In this document: positions 8,272-15,702 of the stretch, piece by piece
Position numbering within the stretch: position 1 is the first letter of the stretch
Layout: the number at the start of each line of letters is the position of its first letter
Position numbers and translations under genes: made by a program
Notes under the pieces: generated by a model
The model's input: only the letters and a program-made list of their open reading frames with translations
The model's database searches: none
Told to the model about the DNA's origin: nothing
Assembly (NCBI GenBank): GCA_031291325.1
Contig: JARLJG010000064.1
Location: forward strand, 1 to 33,479
DNA: 33,479 nucleotides
Direction of reading: 5' to 3'
DNA from: Burkholderiaceae bacterium
GTDB lineage: Bacteria > Pseudomonadota > Gammaproteobacteria > Burkholderiales > Burkholderiaceae_D

Positions 8272-9894
8272 ATGGAAAAGCCGTTTGCGATTACCCTTGA
8301 TGTCGGTTCCTCGCTGGCCAACCATACCGGCACCTGGCGCACCACGCGGCCAGTGTATGTGGATCGCCTGCCGCCTTGCAATAATGCCTGTCCGGCTGGG
8401 GAAAACATCCAGTCGTGGCTGTTCCACGCGGAGTCCGGCGACTATGAGCAGGCCTGGCGCGAATTGATGAAAAACAATCCGATGCCGGCGGTCATGGGCC
8501 GCGTCTGCTATCACCCGTGCGAAACGTCGTGCAATCGCGGCCAGCTCGACGAGACGGTGAACATCCATGTGGTCGAACGCTTCCTCGGCGACGAAGCCTT
8601 GAAGCGCGGCTGGAAGATCGACACCGCGCCGGCCACCGGCAAGCATATCCTGGTGATCGGCGCGGGACCGTCCGGCCTGTCCGCCGCTTACCATTTGCGC
8701 TTGCTGGGGCACGCGGTGACGATCTACGAAGCGGGGCCGCTGACCGGCGGCATGATGCGCTTCGGCATTCCGAAATACCGGCTGCCGCGCGATATCCTCG
8801 ATGCCGAAATCCGTCGCATCGAAGACATGGGCGTGACCATCAAGCTCGACAGCAAGGTCGACGACGTGCTGGCGACCATGCAGGAAGGCGGCTTCGACGC
8901 CGTCTTCCTGGCGGTCGGCGCGCATCTCGCCAAGCGCGCGTACATCCCTGCCGGCGACGCCGGCAAGATACTCGACGCGGTATCGGTCTTGCGCGGCATG
9001 GAAGAGGCGGACCGGCCCTTGCTGGGACGGCGCGTGGTGGTCTATGGCGGCGGCAACACCGCCATCGATGTCGCCCGCACCGCCAAGCGCCTGGGCGCGG
9101 AAGAATCGATCATCGTCTACCGCCGCACCCGCGAGAAAATGCCGGCGCACGATTTCGAAGTAAAGGAAGCGCTGGAAGAAGGCGTGATGATGAAGTGGCT
9201 GTCGACCATCAAGGAAGGCGTCGAATCCGGCTTCACGGTGGAAAAGATGGCGCTCGACGACAAGGGCTTTCCGCAGCCGACCGGCGAATTCGAGACCATC
9301 GAAGCCGACTCCCTCGTGCTGGCGCTGGGGCAGGATGTCGACCTCTCGCTGCTGCACAACGTGCCGGGATTGATTACGCAAAACGAGATGGTGCAAGTCG
9401 ACCGCACGATGATGACCTCGTATCCCGGCATCTTTGCCGGCGGCGACATGGTGCCGTCCGAGCGCACGGTGACAGTCGCAGTCGGCCACGGCAAGAAGGC
9501 TGCCCGCAACATCGATGCCTGGCTGCGCGGCACCACCTACCAACCCGCGCCGAAACATGGCGTGGCCACCTTCGACAAGCTCAACACCTGGTATTACAGC
9601 GATGCGCCGAAAAACGTGCAGCCGGTGCTCGATATCATCCGGCGCCAATCGACCTTCGAGGAAGTGCTGGGCGGCTTGAACGAAAGCAATGCGTTGCTGG
9701 AAGCGCGCCGTTGCCTGTCATGCGGAAATTGCTTCGAGTGCGATAACTGCTACGGTGTCTGCCCCGACAATGCGGTCATCAAGCTCGGGCCGGGCAAGCG
9801 CTTCAGCTTCAATTACGATTATTGCAAGGGTTGCGGCATCTGCGTCGCCGAGTGTCCGTGCGGCGCAATTACGACGGAGGCGGAGAAAATCTAG
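8272..9894 (+). CDS. GltD-like FAD/NAD(P) oxidoreductase with C-terminal 2[4Fe-4S] ferredoxin domain
   Basis: Likely the electron-transfer partner of the upstream oxidoreductase, passing electrons between ferredoxin-type clusters and NAD(P). The 540-residue protein has an N-terminal Fe-S region of glutamate-synthase small-subunit type (C36, C40, C79, C83, C87), an FAD Rossmann motif GAGPSG (130-135), a second nucleotide site in VVYGGGNTAIDVARTAK, and the FAGGDMV FAD-binding motif. The C-terminus has two ferredoxin-type motifs, CLSCGNCFECDNCYGVCP and CKGCGICVAECP, which would replace a separate delta subunit. It starts one base after porB. A comparable NADP-linked subunit is described for 2-oxoglutarate:NADP oxidoreductase of Azoarcus/Thauera. 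Cofactor choice (NAD or NADP) cannot be read from the sequence by eye. Confidence 0.88.
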   Translation: MEKPFAITLDVGSSLANHTGTWRTTRPVYVDRLPPCNNACPAGENIQSWLFHAESGDYEQAWRELMKNNPMPAVMGRVCYHPCETSCNRGQLDETVNIHVVERFLGDEALKRGWKIDTAPATGKHILVIGAGPSGLSAAYHLRLLGHAVTIYEAGPLTGGMMRFGIPKYRLPRDILDAEIRRIEDMGVTIKLDSKVDDVLATMQEGGFDAVFLAVGAHLAKRAYIPAGDAGKILDAVSVLRGMEEADRPLLGRRVVVYGGGNTAIDVARTAKRLGAEESIIVYRRTREKMPAHDFEVKEALEEGVMMKWLSTIKEGVESGFTVEKMALDDKGFPQPTGEFETIEADSLVLALGQDVDLSLLHNVPGLITQNEMVQVDRTMMTSYPGIFAGGDMVPSERTVTVAVGHGKKAARNIDAWLRGTTYQPAPKHGVATFDKLNTWYYSDAPKNVQPVLDIIRRQSTFEEVLGGLNESNALLEARRCLSCGNCFECDNCYGVCPDNAVIKLGPGKRFSFNYDYCKGCGICVAECPCGAITTEAEKI

Positions 9895-10006
9895 CGAACT
9901 TGCTCCGGTCGATCCTGCGGCATGACTTGTCTGTTAGCGCGCGCATTACAATAGCGATTATCATGAACATGCATCTCTGTCGAAGACATCGAAGGAATAT
10001 TCCGCC

Positions 10007-10543
10007 ATGAGCAACGCCTTATTCGATCCCGCGCCCGATTTCGACCAGCCCATTGCCGTACTCAAACATTGCCACGACAAAATACGCAAACAACTGAAGA
10101 CGCTGGAGAAATTGTCAACGCATTTACCGGAATTCGGCGCAAATCTTGATGCAAAACAAGGCGCGATTGCCATTTTGCGGTATTTTAACGAAGCTGCCCC
10201 CAAGCATCATGCCGACGAGGAAGAGGATTTGATGCCGATGCTGCAAAGCACGGCGACGGACGAAGATGCCATCCGCCTGCATGCGTTGATGCCGGAAATC
10301 TTGCTCGAACATCGGCAAATGGAGGCGCTGTGGGCAAGCCTGGCGCAGCAATTGCAGCAAATTTCCGACGGCGACAACGTAGAACTGTCTGACGATGCCG
10401 TGAAGCAATTCGTCGGGCTGTATACGTCGCATATGGAAAAAGAAGAAGCCAATATCGCGCCGATGGCGAAAAAGCTTTTCAGCGCGGCGCAAATGGCGCA
10501 GCTGGGACAAGCGATGCGGAGTCGGCGCAGTATCGATCATTAA
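10007..10543 (+). CDS. Hemerythrin HHE domain protein
   Basis: A 178-residue, four-helix, predicted cytoplasmic di-iron protein of the hemerythrin HHE family, a group that binds O2 or NO or repairs iron centres. Candidate iron ligands sit in the expected helices: H21/H23 in LKHCHDKI, H67/H68 with the following acidic run HHADEEED, H102 in LEHRQME, and H142/E146 in SHMEKEEAN. It follows the por operon by 112 bases with its own possible promoter (TACAAT at 9947-9952) and precedes pdxH by 14 bases, so it may be cotranscribed with pdxH. The exact role (oxygen sensing, nitrosative stress) is not visible from sequence. Confidence 0.85.
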   Translation: MSNALFDPAPDFDQPIAVLKHCHDKIRKQLKTLEKLSTHLPEFGANLDAKQGAIAILRYFNEAAPKHHADEEEDLMPMLQSTATDEDAIRLHALMPEILLEHRQMEALWASLAQQLQQISDGDNVELSDDAVKQFVGLYTSHMEKEEANIAPMAKKLFSAAQMAQLGQAMRSRRSIDH

Positions 10544-10557
10544 TTTTGGAAGCCAAC

Positions 10558-11193
10558 ATGTCTATTGCACATTTACGAAAAGAGTATTGCCAAGCCAGTC
10601 TGTCGGAAAACGATGTCGATCCCGATCCGATCAAGCAGTTTTCAAAATGGTTCGACGAGGCGCTAAAGGCCGAAATCCCCGAAGCCAATGCGATGAGCGT
10701 GTCCACCGTCGGCGCCGATGGCAGGCCGTCTTCGCGCATCATCTTGATCAAGGATTTCGGGCCGCAGGGCTTCGACTGGTTCACCAATTACGAAAGCCGC
10801 AAGGGGCATGAACTACAGGACAACCAGTTCGTTGCGCTGCTGTTTTTCTGGATCGGCCTGGAACGCCAGGTGCGCATCGAAGGACGGATCAAACGCCTGT
10901 CGGCAGAAGAAAACGACACCTATTTCCATAGCCGCCCGGTCAAGAGCCAGCTTGGCGCGCATGCGTCTGCGCAAAGCGCGCCGATCGCCAATCGCGAGTT
11001 GCTGGAAGCGAAATACGTGCAGGCCGAACAGCAATATGGCGAACATCCGCCGCGTCCGGCCCATTGGGGCGGTTACCGCGTCGTTCCCGACGCCATCGAA
11101 TTCTGGCAAGGTCGGCCATCGCGCATGCATGACCGCGTCCAATATCGGTTGCAGCCGGACGGCACTTGGCAGCGCACGCGCCTGCAACCTTGA
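10558..11193 (+). CDS. pdxH: Pyridoxamine 5'-phosphate oxidase
   Basis: PdxH oxidises pyridoxine/pyridoxamine 5'-phosphate to pyridoxal 5'-phosphate with FMN and O2. From ATG 10558 the protein is 211 residues, normal for the family. Recognisable are the N-terminal HLRKEY, the FMN-binding GRPSSRIILIKDF and NYESRKGHEL, the RQVRIEGRIKRL strand, SAQSAPI, and the C-terminal EFWQGRPSRMHDRVQY substrate/FMN motif. A four-codon extension to TTG 10546 is unlikely. It lies 14 bases after the hemerythrin gene and ends convergently with msrA, with a 6-bp inverted repeat (11209-11224) across the msrA stop but no U-run. Confidence 0.96.
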   Translation: MSIAHLRKEYCQASLSENDVDPDPIKQFSKWFDEALKAEIPEANAMSVSTVGADGRPSSRIILIKDFGPQGFDWFTNYESRKGHELQDNQFVALLFFWIGLERQVRIEGRIKRLSAEENDTYFHSRPVKSQLGAHASAQSAPIANRELLEAKYVQAEQQYGEHPPRPAHWGGYRVVPDAIEFWQGRPSRMHDRVQYRLQPDGTWQRTRLQP

Positions 11194-11214
11194 TGGGCGG
11201 GTGAATTCAGTCGA

Positions 11215-11751
11215 TCAGTCGACTAGCTTGGAGGCGAAACTCTGGCGGAATTTCGCCACTTTCGGCTCCACGATGAACGCGCAATATCCTTGCGACGGGT
11301 GTTGCCTGAAATAATTCTGGTGGTATTCCTCGGCCCGATAATACGTCTCGGCCGGGCTCAACTCGGTCACCAGCGGCGCATCCCATACGTTGGCCATTTC
11401 GGCGATCACGTGGCGGGCGATTTCCTGCTGTTCGGGCGAGTGAAAGTAAATCACCGAACGGTATTGCGTGCCGACATCGTTGCCTTGCCGATTCAGGGTC
11501 GTCGGATCGTGGATCGTGAAAAAAATTTCGAGTATTTCGCGGTAACTGACCACAGCCGGGTCGAAGCTGACGCGCACGACTTCCGCATGCCCGGTGGCGC
11601 CGCTGCACACTTGCGCATAAGTCGGGTTGGGAACCCGGCCGCCGGTATAGCCGGATTCGACCGCGCGCACGCCCTTCAACTGTTGGTACACAGCCTCAAG
11701 ACACCAAAAACAGCCGCCGCCTAAAGTCGCGATATCAAATTGATCACTCAC
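11215..11751 (-). CDS. msrA: Peptide-methionine (S)-S-oxide reductase MsrA
   Basis: MsrA reduces methionine-S-sulfoxide in oxidised proteins. Starting at GTG 11749-11751 the product is 178 residues, family length, and begins (M)SDQFDIATLGGGCFWCLEAV with the catalytic Cys in GCFWC at about residue 14. Further family motifs are ESGYTGG, GHAEVV, FFTIHDPTTLNRQGND and GTQYRSVIY. AAGGAA lies upstream of the GTG at good spacing. An open frame reaches back to ATG 11934 (239 residues), but the extra 61 residues show no signal peptide or domain and probably cover the promoter. Convergent with pdxH. Confidence 0.95.
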   Translation of the reverse strand: MSDQFDIATLGGGCFWCLEAVYQQLKGVRAVESGYTGGRVPNPTYAQVCSGATGHAEVVRVSFDPAVVSYREILEIFFTIHDPTTLNRQGNDVGTQYRSVIYFHSPEQQEIARHVIAEMANVWDAPLVTELSPAETYYRAEEYHQNYFRQHPSQGYCAFIVEPKVAKFRQSFASKLVD

Positions 11752-11940
11752 AGCTTTTTCCTTCACGAATGCATCAAAGTTGACCGGTACCCGTATTTTA
11801 GGCTGAAGAGCGGCGATTGTTTTGCCTTCGTTCAGCGCACTGTTGTCCTGCTCAAAGTTACTAACATTGGTGGATATTAGAACACATTGCCGGAAAGGTG
11901 TTCCGCTAACGCCATGCAAATCGCTTGAATTCATTTATTG

Positions 11941-12004
11941 AGTGCAGTATTCTGCACTTATGGATATTGCCAAAATGATTAATAAAGTGTAAAAATTTGA
12001 CACT
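11941..12004. promoter_or_regulatory. Two AGTG...CACT inverted repeats ahead of the small-protein/nucleotidyltransferase pair
   Basis: AGTGCAG-TATT-CTGCACT (11941-11958) is a perfect 7-bp inverted repeat, and AGTGT-N9-ACACT (11986-12004) is a second one sharing AGTG/CACT outer ends with nearly the same spacing. Both lie in an AT-rich stretch just before the gene at 12018 and could be binding sites of an autoregulator, as is common for toxin-antitoxin operons. This is inferred from position and symmetry only. Confidence 0.35.
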
Positions 12005-12017
12005 GGAAGAGTAAGAA

Positions 12018-12218
12018 ATGATCGCGCTATCGCAATACCCGCAGCTGCGATTTATCGCATGGAATCGCCGAGACACAGACGTGATCGATGAAGCGGAAGC
12101 GTTTGCCCTATACGAATCGAATTGGCGCTTTGTCGACGTGAATTCGATGACAGCCGATGAACATCGTTTGCTCGATATGCTGACCAAGGAATATGGACAC
12201 GGGGTGTTGCTTGTATAG
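12018..12218 (+). CDS. Small hypothetical protein paired with nucleotidyltransferase (candidate antitoxin)
   Basis: A 66-residue acidic protein with no named domain that I can recognise. Sequence features are NRRDTDVIDEAEAFALYESNWRF followed by a helical segment TADEHRLLDMLTKEYG. It has a good ribosome binding site (GGAAGAG, 8 bases before the ATG). Its last 26 bases overlap the start of the AbiEii-like nucleotidyltransferase, which implies coupled translation and a linked function. It is much smaller than AbiEi, the usual winged-helix antitoxin partner, and does not resemble it. The role as antitoxin is inferred from gene order only. Confidence 0.65.
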   Translation: MIALSQYPQLRFIAWNRRDTDVIDEAEAFALYESNWRFVDVNSMTADEHRLLDMLTKEYGHGVLLV

Positions 12219-12927
12219 CCGCCCCCACCACCAGCGTATTTTGAGCTTGCTGCAAAATATGGATGGGAATCTTTTGCAAGAAACCCAGTGCTATTTCGGC
12301 GGCGGCACGGCGATTGTGCTGTCGCTTGGCGAATACCGCGAATCGGACGACATCGACTTCATGTGCGCGTCGGAAGAAGGTTACCGGGTTTTGCGCAATA
12401 TCGCGTTTGACAAAGGATTGGCCGGTTTTTTCTCCCATTCGCCGCGACAAATTCGTGACCTGAAGTTCGACAGATACGGGATTCGCACCTTCGTTGAAGT
12501 CGATGGCGTGGCGATAAAAATGGAAATCGTACGCGAAGATCGCATTTCCTTGTCAGGCGAACTTAACCCAGTGTTGGGCGTGCCAGTGTTGTCGCACACG
12601 GATATGTACGCTGAGAAGCTCTTGGCCAACGCAGACCATTTTGCGGACGCATCCACCGCCAGCAGAGATATCATCGACTTGGCGATAATGATTCGGGAAT
12701 GGGGGCCAATTCCTGATGAAGTATGGACAAAAGTTAAAAAGCCATATGGCGAAAGTGTTGAAAAATCGTTTGCGAAGGCCTGTCAATTGATTGAGAAGCC
12801 GGACTACCTCGCCTCATGTTTGAAAAAGATGCATATGGATTCGTGCTGGCTGGATCGTGTCCTTGCCGCGCTGGGCATGGAGATGAAAATACCGGGAGAC
12901 GACCATTTTTTGGTTCCTCGTTCTTAA
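12193..12927 (+). CDS. AbiEii/AbiGii-like nucleotidyltransferase (candidate toxin)
   Basis: A 244-residue protein with the nucleotidyltransferase core of the AbiEii/AbiGii family: YFGGGTAIVLSL (34-45) then RESDDIDFM (49-57), giving the GG...DxD metal-binding motif with D53 and D55, a possible third acidic residue in KMEIVRE, and the family's MYAEKLLANADH...ASRDIIDLA segment (138-164) with K142 and R158/D159. Such enzymes act as toxins in type IV toxin-antitoxin or abortive infection systems; MenT relatives modify tRNA 3' ends. Its partner here is a 66-residue protein, not AbiEi. Start at ATG 12193 overlaps that gene by 26 bases; a start a few codons later is possible. Base composition appears more AT-rich than neighbours, consistent with acquisition. 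Confidence 0.8.
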   Translation: MDTGCCLYSRPHHQRILSLLQNMDGNLLQETQCYFGGGTAIVLSLGEYRESDDIDFMCASEEGYRVLRNIAFDKGLAGFFSHSPRQIRDLKFDRYGIRTFVEVDGVAIKMEIVREDRISLSGELNPVLGVPVLSHTDMYAEKLLANADHFADASTASRDIIDLAIMIREWGPIPDEVWTKVKKPYGESVEKSFAKACQLIEKPDYLASCLKKMHMDSCWLDRVLAALGMEMKIPGDDHFLVPRS

Positions 12928-12953
12928 ATCGTCAAAGTCTCTTCTGCAATAGC

Positions 12954-12979
12954 ACGAAACAGCAGAACGAAACAGCAGA
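12954..12979. repeat. Two tandem copies of a 13-bp unit
   Basis: ACGAAACAGCAGA occurs twice directly in tandem (12954-12966 and 12967-12979), between the nucleotidyltransferase stop and the glycosyltransferase start. No function is evident; it may be simple slippage duplication. Confidence 0.7.
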
Positions 12980-13065
12980 AAAAAGCAGCCGTTGCCTAAA
13001 ATAGTTGCCGGCATTAAACTGCGCGAGTTCAAGTCGAAGTGCCATCAATCGAGACCCCGCTACCG

Positions 13066-14823
13066 ATGTACATGTGGATAACCAGAATTCTCGCCGGTTC
13101 GGCAAGAGCCAAAAAGGCGATGCAATCTGCGGGTTTTGACGCGCAACCGCCACTAATTGACGCCAATGTCGCCGGTGACGAGCAAAAAAAACAAGGCGAT
13201 CTCTTCCTTGACCAAGGCAACTGGGAAATGGCCGCCGCCTGCTATCGGGAAGCAATCGGCAAGAATCCCGGCAACGCCAACGCGCACAACAATTTGGGGC
13301 TGGCACTGGCGGAACAGCGTCAATACGATGCAGCCAACACACATCTCGGCGTGGCGCTCGCATTGAATCCGCAATTGTTCAACGCCCATTACATCCTGGG
13401 AACCATTGCGCGAAATTTGGGTGATCCAGACCAGGCTATCGAGCATTTCGAGCGCGCGGTCGCAACCAAGCCGGATTTTGCCGAGGCGTTCAATTGCCTG
13501 GCGCTTCTGTACCGGCAGCGCGGCGAGCTGCAAAAATGCATAGCCTGCTATCGCCGGGCGCTGGCCATCGATCCGCTTTCGGCGGACACCCATTCGAGCC
13601 TGTTATTCTCGCTGCAGTTCGACTCGACGCTTGCGCCCGGCGCGTTGTACGCCGAGCATTTGCGCTTTGCGCAGCGTTTCGAGCTGCCATTGAGCCAGTC
13701 GAGACAAGCGCATACAAACGACAAGAGTCAAGATCGACGCTTGAAAATCGGCTATGTCTCGGGCGATTTTATTCGGCACCCGGTCGCGCTGTTCATGCTG
13801 CCGGTTTTAACCCATCATGACAAAGCGCAATTTGAAATCTATTGCTATTTCAACTTCGCCGGCGGCGACGACCTTACCGAGCGCTTCGTCGCGCTGTCGG
13901 ACCACTTCATCCCATGCGCGGCGATGACCGACGACGAACTTGCCGGGCGCATTCGTGCCGACGGCATCGACATCCTGGTGGATCTCGCCGGCCACACTGG
14001 GCGCAACCGGCTGCTGACGTTTGCCAGGAAGCCGGCGCCGGTTCAGATTACCTACCTGGGCTATGTCGATACGACCGGCCTGTCGTCGATCGACTATCGG
14101 CTTACGAATACGGATGCCGATCTGCCGGAAAACGATCGCTACAATAGCGAAAGACTGCACCGATTCGCCGACAGGCTTTGGTGGACCTACCAGCCCGCGC
14201 CCGATTTGCCGGAAGTTTCCGCGTTGCCCGCGCTGGCCAACGGCTTCGTCACCTTTTCGTCGAATAATCAGATCGCGAAAATCTCGCCGCCCTTGCTGAA
14301 TGCATGGGCCGCGATCCTGCGCGCCGTCGCCGATTCGCGTCTGGTCATTATGGGAATATCCAGCGATGGAGCGGAGCGCAAGCTGCAACAGCAATTTGCA
14401 GCGCTCGGCGTGGCGCCGGAACGGCTGACATTTCGACGCTTTGCGCCCCTCGGCGAATATCGACAGCAATTGCTGCAAACCGACATCAGCCTGGACAGCT
14501 TTCCGTATAACGGTGGAACGACCAGCTGCGAGTCGCTGTGGTTGGGCCTGCCATTGATTACACTGAAAGGCCAGTCCTTCGTGTCCAGAATGGGCTTTGC
14601 CTTATTGTCGGCGATTGGCTTGCCTGAATTGGCGGCGAACGATTACGCCGAGTACGTCGACATTGCCGTGCAATTGGCGCGCGACCTGGAAAGATTGTCG
14701 GCGTTGCGCCACAGTTTAAGGGAGCGTGTGGCCAAATCGTGTCTTGGCGACGCTGGCGGATTCACATTGAGCCTGGAGCGCGCGTATAGAACGATGTGGA
14801 GAGAATATGCCGCCAAGGCATGA
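13066..14823 (+). CDS. SPINDLY/OGT-type TPR glycosyltransferase (GT41)
   Basis: Resembles O-linked N-acetylglucosamine transferases. The N-terminal third (about residues 40-180) contains three to four TPR units (for example NPGNANAHNNLGLALAEQ and KPDFAEAFNCLALLYRQ). The C-terminal part is the GT41 catalytic region: KIGYVSGDFIRHPVALFM with the His equivalent to the OGT GNHP histidine, ILVDLAGHTGRNRL, KPAPVQITYLGYVDTTG, LDSFPYNGGTTSCESLWLG and the terminal EYVDIAVQLARD. Bacterial members modify surface or secreted proteins or act on glycans; the acceptor cannot be predicted. The start is uncertain: ATG 13066 is used (585 residues), GTG 13039 or ATG 13072 are alternatives and none has a strong ribosome binding site. 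Confidence 0.88.
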   Translation: MYMWITRILAGSARAKKAMQSAGFDAQPPLIDANVAGDEQKKQGDLFLDQGNWEMAAACYREAIGKNPGNANAHNNLGLALAEQRQYDAANTHLGVALALNPQLFNAHYILGTIARNLGDPDQAIEHFERAVATKPDFAEAFNCLALLYRQRGELQKCIACYRRALAIDPLSADTHSSLLFSLQFDSTLAPGALYAEHLRFAQRFELPLSQSRQAHTNDKSQDRRLKIGYVSGDFIRHPVALFMLPVLTHHDKAQFEIYCYFNFAGGDDLTERFVALSDHFIPCAAMTDDELAGRIRADGIDILVDLAGHTGRNRLLTFARKPAPVQITYLGYVDTTGLSSIDYRLTNTDADLPENDRYNSERLHRFADRLWWTYQPAPDLPEVSALPALANGFVTFSSNNQIAKISPPLLNAWAAILRAVADSRLVIMGISSDGAERKLQQQFAALGVAPERLTFRRFAPLGEYRQQLLQTDISLDSFPYNGGTTSCESLWLGLPLITLKGQSFVSRMGFALLSAIGLPELAANDYAEYVDIAVQLARDLERLSALRHSLRERVAKSCLGDAGGFTLSLERAYRTMWREYAAKA

Positions 14824-14889
14824 ACAGCAGATTTTTAGAGATATCCTTTTTCAATACCTGACTCATCCAAATCGGATCAAGGCCACCCC

Positions 14890-15657
14890 ATGCTACATGC
14901 AACCACCCTGGTAGATTCATTGAAGCGCGAACTCAAGGCGCGCGGCATTACCTATGCGGACTTGGCGGCACGCATCAAGATGTCGGAAGCCAGCGTCAAG
15001 CGCATGTTTTCGCAAAAGAATTTCACCTTGCAAAGGCTCGATCAGGTGTTGCAGGCGGTCGGCATCGATTTCCAGGACATCGCCACGCTGGCGCACGACG
15101 AGTCGCAATTGATTTCGCAACTGAGCTACGAGCAGGAAAAAGAAATCATCGGCAACCCGAAAATATTCGTGGTGGCGGTCTCGGTGCTCAATCTGATCGG
15201 CATCGAGCAAATCGTCAAAGTGTATGAGATGAGCGAAGCGGAAGTACTCAAGCAGTTGCTGCGCCTCGACAAAATCGGCTTCCTGGAACTGCTGCCGAAC
15301 AATCGCGTGAAGCTCCTGGTTTCGCGCACCTTTCACTGGATACCGAACGGCCCGATACAAACTCATTTCCGCGAACTGGCCTATAGCGACTATCTGGACT
15401 CCAAATTCGATGGCGAAGACGAAGTCATGCAATTGGTCAATGTGATGCTGTCCAAACAATCGATTGCCGCGCTGTTGAGCCGGCTCAAGCAAGTGGCGCG
15501 CGAATTTTCGCAATTGCACCAGGACGAGGTGAAGTTGCCGTTCGACGACAAGACGCCAATCAGTATCCTGGTCGCTGCCCGGCCCTGGATGCCGCAATCG
15601 TTCAAGACCTTGGTGCGCAAGGAAATGCTGGCCAACACGATAGGCGGCAGAAAGTAG
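14890..15657 (+). CDS. XRE-type helix-turn-helix regulator
   Basis: A 255-residue protein whose first 65 residues form a Cro/C1-type helix-turn-helix: LKRELKARGITYADLAARIKMSEASVKRMFSQKNFTLQRLDQVLQA, with the second and third helices clearly recognisable. The remaining 190 residues (from IATLAHDES onward) have no named domain I recognise; the segment LNLIGIEQIVKVYEMSEAEVLKQLLRLDKIGFLELLPNNRVKLLV looks like a second winged-helix-like unit. It stands alone 66 bases after the glycosyltransferase and 45 bases before a flavin reductase gene. Targets are unknown. Confidence 0.85.
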   Translation: MLHATTLVDSLKRELKARGITYADLAARIKMSEASVKRMFSQKNFTLQRLDQVLQAVGIDFQDIATLAHDESQLISQLSYEQEKEIIGNPKIFVVAVSVLNLIGIEQIVKVYEMSEAEVLKQLLRLDKIGFLELLPNNRVKLLVSRTFHWIPNGPIQTHFRELAYSDYLDSKFDGEDEVMQLVNVMLSKQSIAALLSRLKQVAREFSQLHQDEVKLPFDDKTPISILVAARPWMPQSFKTLVRKEMLANTIGGRK

Positions 15658-15702
15658 GCTTTTTGGGCATAATGACCGATCGTTCACTATAGGATTGGTT
15701 AA

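Noticed and set aside
11752-11934. N-terminal extension of MsrA to 239 residues
   Set aside because: The extra residues have no signal peptide or domain, and the GTG at 11751 has a good ribosome binding site and gives the family length.
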